Assembly: GCF_001905385.1 (NCBI RefSeq)
Contig: NZ_LIPF01000004.1
Coordinates: 248,001 to 312,000, forward strand
Source: Streptomyces sp. CB02414
GTDB taxonomy: Bacteria > Actinomycetota > Actinomycetes > Streptomycetales > Streptomycetaceae
Reading direction: 5' to 3'
DNA: 64,000 nucleotides
The number at the start of each line of letters is the position of its first letter. Position 1 is the first letter of the stretch. Below are positions 26,226 to 34,751 of this stretch, in pieces. A program made the translations under genes and the position numbers. The notes below the pieces were generated by a model. The model worked only from the letters and a program-made list of their open reading frames with translations, was not told the origin of the DNA and did not search any database.

Positions 26226-27435
26226 CGTAGGGCTGGTGGACCTCGACACCTGGGCGGGCGGAGTCCCGTACGACGCCTTCGACACGCTGCGCGACGCCGG
26301 CCCCGTGCAACGCCACGCCAACTCGGCCGGACGTGACTTCTGGGCCGTTACGGGCCACGCGGAACTCGTCGAGGCGAGCCGGGACACCGCGCGGTTCCTG
26401 TGCACCCTGAACAACTCGGCCAGCGATCAGTATCCGGTGGGTGCCGAACCGGACGAGATCGGCCGCGCCATGATGAACCAGATGCACATGATGAACGGCA
26501 CCGACCACACCCGCCTGAGAGGACTGGTGAGCCGGGCGTTCACCTCGCGGGTCATCGCCCGGCTGGAGGACAGTACACGGGAACTGGCCAGGTCGATCGT
26601 CGCCAGGGTCGCGGACAAGGACGAGTTCGACTTCGTCCACGAGATCTCGGCGGAGCTCCCGCTGTCGGTGATCTGCGACCTGATGGGCATCCCCGACGCC
26701 GACAAGCCGCTCATCTTCGAGCTGACGAACAGGATGATGGGGCCGGGTGACCCCGAGTATTCCGCCAGCGTCGAGGATGCCCGCAGCGCTGTGTCGGAGC
26801 TGTACGCGTATGCGGCGGAGCTGGCCGTCGAGCGCCGCAAGAAGCCCGGCTCCGACCTCACCAGCCTGCTGCTCCAGGCCGAGCTGGACGGTGAGAAGCT
26901 GACAGACGCGGAGTACCTCGCCTTCTTCCAGCTGCTGAGCGCGGCAGGCAACGAGACCACTCGCAACCTGATCTCCCACGGCATGCTCGCGCTCATCGAG
27001 CATCCGGACCAGCGCGCCGAGTTGCGCGAGGACCGCAGTCTCATCCCGCGCGCGGTAGAGGAGATGCTGCGCTGGGGCACACCCGTGATCCACTTCGCTC
27101 GAGACGCCGCGCAGGACACGGTGCTCGGGGGACAGCAGATCGCCGCGGGCGACAAGATCGTGCTGTGGTACATCGCGGCCAACCGCGACCCGGCGGTCTT
27201 CCGGGACCCCTACCGCTTCGACATCAAACGCGATCCCAACCCGCACGTGGCTTTCGGAGGTGGCGGGCCGCACTTCTGCCTGGGAGCCAGTCTCGCCCGT
27301 ATGGAGGCTCGGGTGATGTTCGAGGAGTTGTTCACGCTGCTCCCCGACCTGGAACTTGCCGGCGAGGCGAGTCTCATGCGCTCGAACATGTTCCACAGCA
27401 TCAAGCATCTGCCCGTCCGGCACGAGACAGGCTGA
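26218..27435 (+). CDS. Cytochrome P450 monooxygenase (steroid/terpene-type I-helix)
   Basis: A 405-residue soluble bacterial P450. The I-helix reads AAGNETTRN (AGNETT at 243-248), the variant seen in mycobacterial CYP124/125/142 steroid and terpenoid side-chain hydroxylases instead of the common AGxDT. The E-x-x-R pair is in EEMLRW, and the heme loop FGGGGPHFCLGASLAR places the heme ligand at Cys354. It is coupled to the SDR upstream and followed, after a TetR gene, by an aldehyde dehydrogenase and a 3Fe-4S ferredoxin likely to serve it as electron donor. Predicted role: hydroxylation of an aliphatic or cyclic hydrophobic compound. The exact CYP family cannot be fixed without alignment. Confidence 0.92.
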   Translation: MADVGLVDLDTWAGGVPYDAFDTLRDAGPVQRHANSAGRDFWAVTGHAELVEASRDTARFLCTLNNSASDQYPVGAEPDEIGRAMMNQMHMMNGTDHTRLRGLVSRAFTSRVIARLEDSTRELARSIVARVADKDEFDFVHEISAELPLSVICDLMGIPDADKPLIFELTNRMMGPGDPEYSASVEDARSAVSELYAYAAELAVERRKKPGSDLTSLLLQAELDGEKLTDAEYLAFFQLLSAAGNETTRNLISHGMLALIEHPDQRAELREDRSLIPRAVEEMLRWGTPVIHFARDAAQDTVLGGQQIAAGDKIVLWYIAANRDPAVFRDPYRFDIKRDPNPHVAFGGGGPHFCLGASLARMEARVMFEELFTLLPDLELAGEASLMRSNMFHSIKHLPVRHETG

Positions 27436-27617
27436 CGCCGGGACGCCGGCCGGGCCGCTGTGCCGACCCAAAGGACGAGGAACGCGATGTGAGGGTGCGT
27501 GAACCCCTGTCTCCTGCCCCGCCGAGTTCGGGGGGAAGCGGGCCGCAGGGGTGGACGCCCGGTCCTTGCCGACCACTGGGCGGTCGGATCGCGAGGCCGA
27601 GGCGAGGAGGGCAGACG

Positions 27618-28319
27618 ATGAACGACTCGGGCACGGACGACCGCATGACGCACGCGGGTCGGGGCGGCAGGGCGTCCCGACGCGGCCGCCCCAGGGACAC
27701 GGACATCGACGAACGCATCCTCGCGGCGGCCAAGGCGGTGTACGCGGAACGCGGCCGGTCAGGGTTCAACTTCGAGACCGTGGCCCGCCGGGCGCAGGTG
27801 AGCAAGGACGCCATCTACCGGCGGTACGGGAGTCAGGTCGACCTGCTGACGGCGAGCTGGCCCGAGAACGAGGAGGCACACCGGCACGAGTTGGCCCTGC
27901 CGGCCGATGCCGGCATCCGGGACTACCTCATCGCCGTGGCGAAGGACCACTTCGTCATGTACACCAGGGAGACGCGCCTGGAGTACCTGCGCGTCTACAT
28001 CGAGGCCATGCACAATCCCGAGCTGCTGGACGCCCTGCACCTCGGCCTCTTTCCGCGAACCGTTTCCCGGGCACGGGGAGTGGTCCGCTTGGCCATGAGC
28101 CGGGGGAGTCTTCCCCTCGCCCCGTCCGCGAACGCGGTGATCGACGCGATCATCGGGGGCGTCGCCATGCATGTCATGACTGCCTCGTCCACGCCGCACA
28201 CGGAGCTGGCCGCCGACGGCGACGCGTGTCTGTCCGACCTTGTCGACATGGTGCTCCGCGGCTGCGGATACGGCTTCGCCGCGAACGGTGCCAATGCGGC
28301 ACCGGGTTTCTCGCCATGA
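27618..28319 (+). CDS. TetR/AcrR-family regulator
   Basis: A 233-residue regulator with HTH segments RILAAAKAVYAERGRSG, FNFETVARRAQVSKDAIYRR and YGSQVDLL. The C-terminal half (TRLEYLRVYIEAMHNPELLD) is the helical ligand-binding domain. ATG 27618 has GAGGAGG about 8 bp upstream. It lies between the P450 and the aldehyde dehydrogenase, all on the plus strand, and may regulate that group. No clear operator was seen in the flanking 182 and 142 bp. Confidence 0.85.
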   Translation: MNDSGTDDRMTHAGRGGRASRRGRPRDTDIDERILAAAKAVYAERGRSGFNFETVARRAQVSKDAIYRRYGSQVDLLTASWPENEEAHRHELALPADAGIRDYLIAVAKDHFVMYTRETRLEYLRVYIEAMHNPELLDALHLGLFPRTVSRARGVVRLAMSRGSLPLAPSANAVIDAIIGGVAMHVMTASSTPHTELAADGDACLSDLVDMVLRGCGYGFAANGANAAPGFSP

Positions 28320-28461
28320 CCGGGCAGGAACCGGAGGGCGGCTGTCCCGGGCGTGCCGAGCCGTGTCGCTGGTCGTTTCACGGCCCGCACCGGCCCACCT
28401 CTGAGGGCCGCTCCGACACCCACCCAGACCACAGCGTTGTGAACGGAAGACAGGAGACGAT

Positions 28462-29886
28462 GTGCCGGACTTCGACATGACCATCGGCGGCGAGCGAGTC
28501 GCGGGTCGCGAATCCTTCGACGTGGTGAATCCGGCCACCGGCCAGGTCTTCGCCGCTGCCCCCGACTGCTCGGACGCCGACCTGGAACGGGCCGTCAGCG
28601 CGGCGCGCACCGCCTTCGCGCAGTGGCGGACCGACGAGCGGGGCCGCCGCGAGGCCATGCGGGAGGCTGCGGCGCGGATCGAGAGCCATACCCGGGACCT
28701 GGCCACCCTGCTGACGAAGGAGCAGGGCAAGCCCGTGCGGGAGGCCACGGGAGAAGTGCTCCAGGCGAGCGAGTGGTTGCGCCACTACGCGGACATGGAG
28801 TCCCCGACCGAGGTTCTCGCGGACAGCGCGCACGCCCGGATCGAACTGTCGCGGCGGCCGCTGGGCCCGGTCGCGGCGATCACGCCCTGGAACGCACCGG
28901 TCGGGCTGGCGTTCTGGAAACTCGCACCCGCGCTCCGTGCCGGTAATACGGTCGTGCTCAAGCCCTCGCCGTACACGCCTCTGACGACGCTGAGGATCGG
29001 TGAACTCCTGGCAGACGTCTTTCCACCGGGCGTCCTGAACGTCATCTCGGGACGCGACCCGCTCGGGGCCAAGCTGAGTTCGCACCCGGCGATCCGGAAG
29101 GTGAGTTTCACCGGTTCGACCGCCAGCGGGCGCAAAGTGGCCATCGCGGCCGCCGAGGATCTCAAGCGGGTCACCCTGGAACTCGGCGGCAACGATCCGG
29201 CCATCGTTCTGGAGGACGCCGACGTGGAGACGACCGCGGCCGGCATCTTCGGCAGCGCCATGACCAACGTGGGGCAGATCTGTGTGGCGGTCAAGCGCAC
29301 GTATGTGGCGCGTGCCGTCTACGACGACATGCTCGCAGCACTGAGCGAGCGCGCCAAGAACGTGCGCCTGGGGAACGGTCTCGACGAAGGCGTCACGCAC
29401 GGCCCGTTGAACAACCGACCGCAACTGGACCGGGTGACGGACCTGGTCGCGAGCGCGGTCGACGCCGGTGCCCGCGTCGTTGCGGGCGGGGCGACCGTCG
29501 AGGGACCGGGATACTTCCACGCCCCGACGATCCTCACCGACGTCACCGACGAGATGCCCATCGTGTCGGAGGAGCAGTTCGGCCCAGCCTTGCCCGTGCT
29601 GCCGTACGACGACCTCGACGACGTGGTGGCCCGCGTCAACGCCTCACCCTTCGGCCTCGGCTCCTCTGTCTGGACCGGCGATGTCGAACGGGGCGGCGAC
29701 ATCGCGCGCCGTATCGAGGCGGGGACGACCTGGGTCAACTGCCACCTCTACCTGTTGCCCTCGCTGCCCTTCGGTGGCGTCAAATGGAGCGGGCTGGGCG
29801 TGGAGAACGGGGTCTGGGGCCTCCATGAGTTCACCGACATGCACGTCCTGCACCAGAATCTGCTGCCGGGCAACGCCTGGAGCTGA
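28462..29886 (+). CDS. Aldehyde dehydrogenase
   Basis: A 474-residue NAD(P)+-dependent enzyme oxidising aldehydes to acids. It contains TPWNAPVGLAFWKLAPAL, the nucleotide-site FTGST, the general base Glu240 in TLELGGNDPAIV and the catalytic Cys274 in GQICVAVKR. The substitution of I before the Cys and the NDPAIV segment place it in the broad ALDH family without a clear substrate. The start is GTG with GGAG close upstream. With the P450 and ferredoxin beside it, it probably oxidises an aldehyde derived from the hydroxylated substrate. Confidence 0.92.
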   Translation: MPDFDMTIGGERVAGRESFDVVNPATGQVFAAAPDCSDADLERAVSAARTAFAQWRTDERGRREAMREAAARIESHTRDLATLLTKEQGKPVREATGEVLQASEWLRHYADMESPTEVLADSAHARIELSRRPLGPVAAITPWNAPVGLAFWKLAPALRAGNTVVLKPSPYTPLTTLRIGELLADVFPPGVLNVISGRDPLGAKLSSHPAIRKVSFTGSTASGRKVAIAAAEDLKRVTLELGGNDPAIVLEDADVETTAAGIFGSAMTNVGQICVAVKRTYVARAVYDDMLAALSERAKNVRLGNGLDEGVTHGPLNNRPQLDRVTDLVASAVDAGARVVAGGATVEGPGYFHAPTILTDVTDEMPIVSEEQFGPALPVLPYDDLDDVVARVNASPFGLGSSVWTGDVERGGDIARRIEAGTTWVNCHLYLLPSLPFGGVKWSGLGVENGVWGLHEFTDMHVLHQNLLPGNAWS

Positions 29887-29906
29887 GGGAAAGGCACACA
29901 CGCCCC

Positions 29907-30131
29907 ATGGAACCAGCAACCGATCGCGGCAACCATGTGGAAGTAGAGGTCGACCGGACGCGCTGCGCTGGCCTGGCGATCTGCGAACTGCAGGCTCCCG
30001 AACACTTCGAGGTCCAGGACGACGGCGTGGTCCGGGCGCGCCCGGGCGAGGTGCCGCCGGACCGGCTCGCCGCCGTCCGCAGCGCGGTCGCCTCATGCCC
30101 CAACCAGGCTCTCAGGTTCGTGGACCGATGA
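29907..30131 (+). CDS. 3Fe-4S ferredoxin
   Basis: A 74-residue single-cluster ferredoxin of the kind that donates electrons to actinobacterial P450s. It has the pattern C-x5-C (DRTRCAGLAICELQAPEHFE) and a later CPNQAL; the residue normally providing a fourth ligand is Leu or Ala, indicating a 3Fe-4S cluster. It follows the aldehyde dehydrogenase by 20 bp and is the last gene before a 32-bp palindromic terminator. The partner is probably the P450 at 26218; no reductase gene is present. Confidence 0.92.
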   Translation: MEPATDRGNHVEVEVDRTRCAGLAICELQAPEHFEVQDDGVVRARPGEVPPDRLAAVRSAVASCPNQALRFVDR

Positions 30132-30183
30132 GGGCAGCCTGACCGCTCCGCCCGCTCAGGCATCCCGCGGCCACCCGCGGTGT

Positions 30184-30215
30184 CGCCGGCGGTCCCGGTA
30201 CCGGGACCGCCGGCG
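30184..30215. terminator. Perfect 32-bp palindrome, bidirectional terminator
   Basis: A perfect palindrome with 16-bp half CGCCGGCGGTCCCGGT repeated as its reverse complement. It lies in the 109-bp gap between the ferredoxin and the convergent gene ending at 30241. No strong T run follows, but its position and stability support transcription termination in both directions. Confidence 0.75.
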
Positions 30216-30240
30216 TTCTGGCCCGGTGGGCGCGGAGCAG

Positions 30241-31326
30241 CTAATGGAGGTTGTTCGCCGGGTACTTCCGATGGTCGGGTCCGAGCTGGTACTCCAGCAC
30301 GCCGTAGCCCCGCTCGCCCGTCTCCGCCAGGGTGTACACCGCAGGCTGGTCGGCACCGAAGTCGGCCAGATACCGGCTCAGTACGCGCGGATCCTGTGAG
30401 GCCACGTCGTACTTGTCACCCTCTTCGTGGTCCCCGAGCGGCTTGCCCTGTTGGCCGAAGTAGCCACCGCCGAGCAGGTAGACCCCGGGCAGTGCCGCCC
30501 GGGTGTGCAGCTCGTGCACGTGCCCCGTGTCGTCGGTGAGCCGGATGACCCCCTCCTCGTGGATCCGGATCCCCTGGCGCAGCGTCAGCTCGTGCTCCAT
30601 CGCCACGATGGCACGACCGTCGTACTTGCCGCCCGCGATGCCCCCGTGGACCGACAACTGCTCGCCCTCGTCGCTCTCCGTGCACAGCACGAAGTAGGCC
30701 GCGTCCTCGAACTGCGGGTTCAGCCAGTAGTGCGCCCCGAACGGCCGGCCGGCACCTGCGGGCATCGGTATGCCGCCCACGGGACGCAGGCCGAAGGACC
30801 GGTCGCGGCATCCGGAGAGTTCCTCGCTCTCGATGGTCCGGTCGCCGATGCGCACCCGGCCGCGGTAGGTCACCGACTGGACGAAGGTGGCGTAGTCGAA
30901 GACCAGGACGCCTCCGTGGGTGGCGTGCAGGCGGGTGTCCCAGGGATCGAACCGCACCTCCATCTCCAGGTCGAAGTCGATGTCGTAGGCGTTCGGTTCC
31001 ATCCGAAGCCTCCAACGGCGCATGGGTTCGACGATGTCGAGATGCAGGGATCCGACGTCGAGTCGAGCGGGGTCACCGTGCAGCTCGCGGAAGAAGCGTG
31101 CGTTGTGCTGCTGGGGGTCGTCCCTGGTGACCCCCACGGCGAACCCGTCCATCGTGTTCAGGTTCGGGTACGAACCGAGGCCGACGCACAGCGAGAACTC
31201 ACCCTGCTGATCATGGACGTTGAAGTAGCAGCGTTCGAAGAAACGCATGTCGGTGGTGGCTGGTTGCGACAGCAGCAGTGGTGACTGGTGCACGAACAGG
31301 TCGTCGTTGCGCGTCAGTGACGACAT
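30241..31326 (-). CDS. Uncharacterised protein, probable lipocalin-like beta-barrel
   Basis: A 361-residue protein I cannot assign to a named enzyme. The composition is beta-rich with many aromatic residues (RFFERCYFNVHDQQGEFSL, GAHYWLNPQFEDAAYFVLC, LLGGGYFGQQGKPLG). The order of segments resembles AttH/carotenoid-hydratase-type double lipocalin proteins, which bind hydrophobic ligands or catalyse hydration. No signal peptide or membrane segment is evident. ATG 31326 starts the likely protein; the frame stays open further up. It is 32 bp downstream of an APH-fold kinase on the same strand. The pair faces the P450/ferredoxin genes, suggesting binding or modification of the same lipophilic compound. 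Confidence 0.55.
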   Translation of the reverse strand: MSSLTRNDDLFVHQSPLLLSQPATTDMRFFERCYFNVHDQQGEFSLCVGLGSYPNLNTMDGFAVGVTRDDPQQHNARFFRELHGDPARLDVGSLHLDIVEPMRRWRLRMEPNAYDIDFDLEMEVRFDPWDTRLHATHGGVLVFDYATFVQSVTYRGRVRIGDRTIESEELSGCRDRSFGLRPVGGIPMPAGAGRPFGAHYWLNPQFEDAAYFVLCTESDEGEQLSVHGGIAGGKYDGRAIVAMEHELTLRQGIRIHEEGVIRLTDDTGHVHELHTRAALPGVYLLGGGYFGQQGKPLGDHEEGDKYDVASQDPRVLSRYLADFGADQPAVYTLAETGERGYGVLEYQLGPDHRKYPANNLH

Positions 31327-31358
31327 GATTGCCCTTCCTGTGACGGATCGCGGAGCCG

Positions 31359-32411
31359 CTACACGCGGAGTCCGGTGATACCGGCCCACTCTGCGAGGAC
31401 GCGAGCAAGCCGTTTGTCCCCGTCGCGAGGCTTTCCGCGATATTTCTGGCCTTCTCTGAGTTGGTACAGCTTGATGCGGAGCACGGCGAGCCTGAAGGCT
31501 GCGAAGACGATGTAGTAGTCGAGGTCCGCGATCTCACGACCGAGGAGGTCGGCGTACCGTTCGGTCGTCTCCTCCACCGTCGGTTGCGCCTCGAAGCCCA
31601 ACCCTTGGGCCGTCTGGTACTCACCCTCGAGCCACCACGCCAGATCGACCTCGGCCGGACCCAGCGCGACCATCTCGAAATCAAGGATCGCGCTGCACTT
31701 GAAATCCTCGGTGAACAACTGGTTGCCGCGCTTGGCGTCGCCCCACACGAGTCCGGCCGGCGGCGGGAGTGGCGGCCGGTGCCTGCGGAGCCACTGGTAG
31801 GCCTCCTCGATCACCGGATGCGAATCGCCCGCGGAGACCCACGCGTAGTACTCCCAGTAGTACTGCAGCTGCTGGTCGATCGGGTCCGATCCTCGCCCGG
31901 GTCGGTCCAGGAAGCCGAGGTCCAACCGCCGTGGATCGCACCGGTGCAGCTCGGCCATGGCCGCAAGCCCGCTCCACCAGGTCTGTTCCCGACCCTGTGG
32001 GCCGATCTCGTTCATCCAGTCCTGCCCCAGCTGGCCGGTCCTGCCGCGAGCCCTCTCCATCACGAAGAAGCGGGCCCCGAGGACGCCGGCGTCGGCTTCG
32101 AAGCCGATGGGCCGTGGCACCCGCACGGCGTGCGTACGCAGCGCCGCCATGACGCGGTACTGCTCCTCGAACATCGTCTCCAGGAAGAGCTGGTACCCGG
32201 TGCCGGGTTCGAAGCGGACGACCAGATCCTCGCTGTGCTCCGCGTGCTCGTCGCGGTAGGTCGCCTCGAAGGCGTACAGCTCTCCGGAAAATCCGTCGGA
32301 AAACGCGCGGAGGTCGCCGACTTCCACCACTCGCCCCGTGGTGTGGCGCGCTTGAAGCCATCGCCGCAAGGTCGCACGGGCATGCATCAGGTCACGCTGA
32401 ACGGGTATCAC
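31359..32411 (-). CDS. APH-fold phosphotransferase (kinase of unknown substrate)
   Basis: A 350-residue member of the aminoglycoside phosphotransferase/choline-kinase fold. It shows a nucleotide-binding lobe (VVRFEPGTGYQLF), a Brenner-type catalytic motif altered to VWGDAKRGNQLF and the metal-binding ILDFEMVALGPAEVDLAWW. This subgroup is common in fatty-acid and steroid catabolic regions, for example proteins related to ACAD10/11 kinase domains, so hydroxyacyl-CoA or alcohol phosphorylation is more likely than antibiotic resistance. GTG 32411 was chosen because GAGG lies 5 bp upstream; upstream sequence to 32555 does not look coding. It is divergent from mftR. Confidence 0.8.
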   Translation of the reverse strand: MIPVQRDLMHARATLRRWLQARHTTGRVVEVGDLRAFSDGFSGELYAFEATYRDEHAEHSEDLVVRFEPGTGYQLFLETMFEEQYRVMAALRTHAVRVPRPIGFEADAGVLGARFFVMERARGRTGQLGQDWMNEIGPQGREQTWWSGLAAMAELHRCDPRRLDLGFLDRPGRGSDPIDQQLQYYWEYYAWVSAGDSHPVIEEAYQWLRRHRPPLPPPAGLVWGDAKRGNQLFTEDFKCSAILDFEMVALGPAEVDLAWWLEGEYQTAQGLGFEAQPTVEETTERYADLLGREIADLDYYIVFAAFRLAVLRIKLYQLREGQKYRGKPRDGDKRLARVLAEWAGITGLRV

Positions 32412-32572
32412 GTCGGCCTCACTTTCCTGTCCGAAAGGCGCGGTCGTCCCGCGGACCAAGGCGTATGCAACGGTGAGGAGCGCACTCACTTTATGAGGGG
32501 CCAAAAGCTTGGGCAATAGCGCGGTGGGGACGAAAAAAGGAATGCAGCGGGTCACTCGGCGCCGCGAATTTC

Positions 32573-32589
32573 CCGACGATCACCGTCGG
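32573..32589. promoter_or_regulatory. Inverted repeat between the kinase and mftR
   Basis: Perfect 6-bp arms CCGACG/CGTCGG around ATCAC, in the 295-bp divergent region between the APH-fold kinase and mftR. The 10-mer CGACGATCAC inside it also occurs, as reverse complement, in the divergent CoA transferase/crotonase promoter at 42840-42849. It is a candidate MftR operator. Confidence 0.4.
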
Positions 32590-32635
32590 TATTTCCGCGC
32601 TTTTTGGGCGCGAGCGCGCACGCGGCGTATCTTTG

Positions 32636-32660
32636 TGCAGTGCAGTGCAGTGCAGTGCAG
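32636..32660. repeat. Five tandem copies of TGCAG upstream of mftR
   Basis: TGCAG is repeated five times without interruption, about 47 bp before the mftR start. The 5-bp period would allow copy-number change by slippage within the mftR promoter or leader. Confidence 0.85.
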
Positions 32661-32706
32661 CGCGGCCCGCCCAGGGGGCCGAGGCCGTGGTGAGGGGAGA
32701 GAACCG

Positions 32707-33315
32707 GTGGAGCCGTCCGCGATCGGCACGGTCGACGACGCCCGGGGCAGGAGCGGCCGTCCGAGGTCGACCTCGCGGGCCGATCTCGAGCGGATCGGCT
32801 TCGAACTCTTCGAGCGGAAGGGGTTCGAGGAGAGCACGATCGACGACATCGCGGGCGCGGCGGGCATCAGCCGGCGGACGTTCTTCCGGTACTTCGCCTC
32901 CAAGAACGACTTGGTGTGGGGCGACTTCGAGGGACAGTTGGTCCGGTTGCGGGAACTGCTGGCGGCGGTTCCCGAGGACGTGTCGCTGATCGACGGGTTG
33001 CGCGCCACCATCATCGAGTTCAACAGCTTCGACCGTGACACCGTGCCGTGGCACCGCCGCAGGATGGAGCTGATCCTCAACGTGCCCGCACTGCAGGCCG
33101 ACTCCGCGCTGCGTTACAACTCCTGGCGCTCGATCATCACCGAATTCGTCGCCGAACGGACCGGGTGCACACCGCGCGACCTGGAACCCCGGCTGATCGG
33201 GAACCTGGCACTGGCCGCGTCCGTCGCGTCCTACGAACTGTGGCTGGAGGACGGTACGGCCGAGCTGCCGGATCTGATGGACGCGGCGTTCCGGCGGCTC
33301 GCGGCCGGTTTCTGA
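32707..33315 (+). CDS. mftR: Mycofactocin system TetR-family regulator
   Basis: A 202-residue regulator of mycofactocin biosynthesis. The HTH region reads GRPRSTSRADLERIGFELFE, RKGFEESTIDDIAGAAGI and SRRTFFRYFASKNDLVWGDF; this last segment is characteristic of MftR. The ligand domain has VPWHRRRMELILNVPALQAD. GTG 32707 was chosen on the purine-rich GGGGAGAGA upstream; the frame stays open further but over a repeat tract. MftR of mycobacteria is reported to respond to long-chain acyl-CoA. Here it is separated from the mftA promoter by the whole mft operon, and its 3' end overlaps the convergent mftF by 85 bp. Confidence 0.93.
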   Translation: MEPSAIGTVDDARGRSGRPRSTSRADLERIGFELFERKGFEESTIDDIAGAAGISRRTFFRYFASKNDLVWGDFEGQLVRLRELLAAVPEDVSLIDGLRATIIEFNSFDRDTVPWHRRRMELILNVPALQADSALRYNSWRSIITEFVAERTGCTPRDLEPRLIGNLALAASVASYELWLEDGTAELPDLMDAAFRRLAAGF

Positions 33316-34751
33316 GCTGACGTGTCCCTAGTGGTCCGCTCCCCGGCGGCCCCGGAGGCGCGGAGCAGCCGAGGCCGCAGTGCCGCCACGGAACGGCCTC
33401 TGAAGGCGGAGATCCACACCCCGGTTCCGTACGCGAGATCGTCGAGGCGCCGCGCCAGTCCGTAGCGGACCGGATCCAGTCCGACTCGCGAGCGTCGGTA
33501 CTCGAGCGCGATGTCCGCGAACGCTGCCACGGCCGCCGCGCGCCGCACCCGGCGGGAGACGAGGCAGCCCACGGCGGTGAGCGGCCACCAGTGCCGCGTC
33601 ATCAGCGCGCCGGTCTGGCTCAGCGCGGCGACGGCGCCGTTGGCCGTGAGCCGTACCCCCAGCCGGCCGGAGTGCTCGACGGGGCCGAGCTTCCGGGCGA
33701 TGCGCATCGCCGTCACCGCGCCGCACGCCGCGGCGACCGGCACCGACCAGCGCCGCTGGGCCAGCAGGGCCGCGACCGCCACGGTGCTCCACGGTGCCAG
33801 GACCGCCGGGGCCACCGAACCGGGGTGCCGCTCGGCGAGGGGATGCGCACCGGTGCCGTATTCGGCCTTGCGGACGAACCAGTCGCGGAAGTCGACCCGG
33901 TGCTCGTGGGCGGCCGTCGACGCCGGCTCGTACCGCATCCGCCAGCCCCGCGCGATCACGCGCCAGCCGAAGTCCACGTCCTCGCCCACCCGCATCCGTT
34001 CGTCGAAGCCGTCACCGAGCGCGTCGACGCGGGCGACCACGCAGGCGGTGGAAGCCCAGGACACGAACGATCCCGGACGGACCAGCGCCGGGCGCGAACC
34101 CAGGTCCAGGGAGGAGCGGGCCTGCTCGTACCGGCCGATCCAGTTGTCCGACCCGGCGGTCCTCAGCCCGGTGATGCGGGGCACGGCGATACCGAGGCGC
34201 GGGTCCGTGAAATGCCTCAACAAGGTGGGCACGGTGTCCTCGGCGAGCACGATGTCGGAATCGACGAACACGACGAAGGGGGTGCGGACCAGACGGAGGC
34301 CCGCGTTGCGCGCACCCGCCGGGCCGAGGTTCTCCGACAGCGGCAGGAACTGGGCGCCGTGCCGCACCGCGACCGCCTCGATCGCGGCCGCGTCCCGTGA
34401 GGCGTCGTCCACGACGATCACCTCGCTGCCGGGAGCGATGCTGCCGAGGAGCCGGTCGAGCTGCCGCGCCCGGTCGCGGACCGGTACGACGTATGTGCAC
34501 CGTGGATCCGGGTGCGGCGGCAGTTCCGCGACGAGCGGATGGGCGAGGCCGAGGTCGAGCAGCCGGTCGACGAGCACGGCGCTCGCGGCGTCGCGCACCC
34601 GCGCTGTGCGTCCCTCCAACAACGCGCGGGCGCGAGGTGTCAGCCGCAGCAGGCGGGTCACCGGGGCGCCGCCGAGCAGCGCACGCCCGTCGTCGACGAC
34701 GAGAGCGTGCGGATCGAGGGCGACGGCGAAACCGTGCGGCAGCCCGGTCAC
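33231..34751 (-). CDS. mftF: Mycofactocin glycosyltransferase
   Basis: A 506-residue family 2 glycosyltransferase that adds glucose units to premycofactocin. Signature parts are YVVPVRDRARQLDRLLGSI, VIVVDDASRD, the DxD-like VFVDSDIVLAEDTV, and GEDVDFGWRVIARGW. Hydrophobic segments in the C-terminal third (APWSTVAVAALL, VAAACGAVTAM) suggest membrane association. GTG 34751 overlaps the mftE stop by 4 bp. The last ~45 residues are a Ser/Ala/Arg-rich tail that reads over the 3' end of mftR on the opposite strand and may not be functional. Confidence 0.93.
   Translation of the reverse strand: MTGLPHGFAVALDPHALVVDDGRALLGGAPVTRLLRLTPRARALLEGRTARVRDAASAVLVDRLLDLGLAHPLVAELPPHPDPRCTYVVPVRDRARQLDRLLGSIAPGSEVIVVDDASRDAAAIEAVAVRHGAQFLPLSENLGPAGARNAGLRLVRTPFVVFVDSDIVLAEDTVPTLLRHFTDPRLGIAVPRITGLRTAGSDNWIGRYEQARSSLDLGSRPALVRPGSFVSWASTACVVARVDALGDGFDERMRVGEDVDFGWRVIARGWRMRYEPASTAAHEHRVDFRDWFVRKAEYGTGAHPLAERHPGSVAPAVLAPWSTVAVAALLAQRRWSVPVAAACGAVTAMRIARKLGPVEHSGRLGVRLTANGAVAALSQTGALMTRHWWPLTAVGCLVSRRVRRAAAVAAFADIALEYRRSRVGLDPVRYGLARRLDDLAYGTGVWISAFRGRSVAALRPRLLRASGAAGERTTRDTSAQKPAASRRNAASIRSGSSAVPSSSHSS

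Noticed and set aside
28378..29520. 380-codon minus-strand frame over the aldehyde dehydrogenase
   Set aside because: Antisense shadow; the plus-strand gene has catalytic Cys and Glu in place.
30184..30215. Recombinase or phage attachment site
   Set aside because: Perfect 32-bp palindrome lies exactly between convergent genes with no integrase nearby, which fits a terminator better.
32636..32660. CRISPR or larger satellite array
   Set aside because: Only five 5-bp units with no spacers; a simple tandem repeat.
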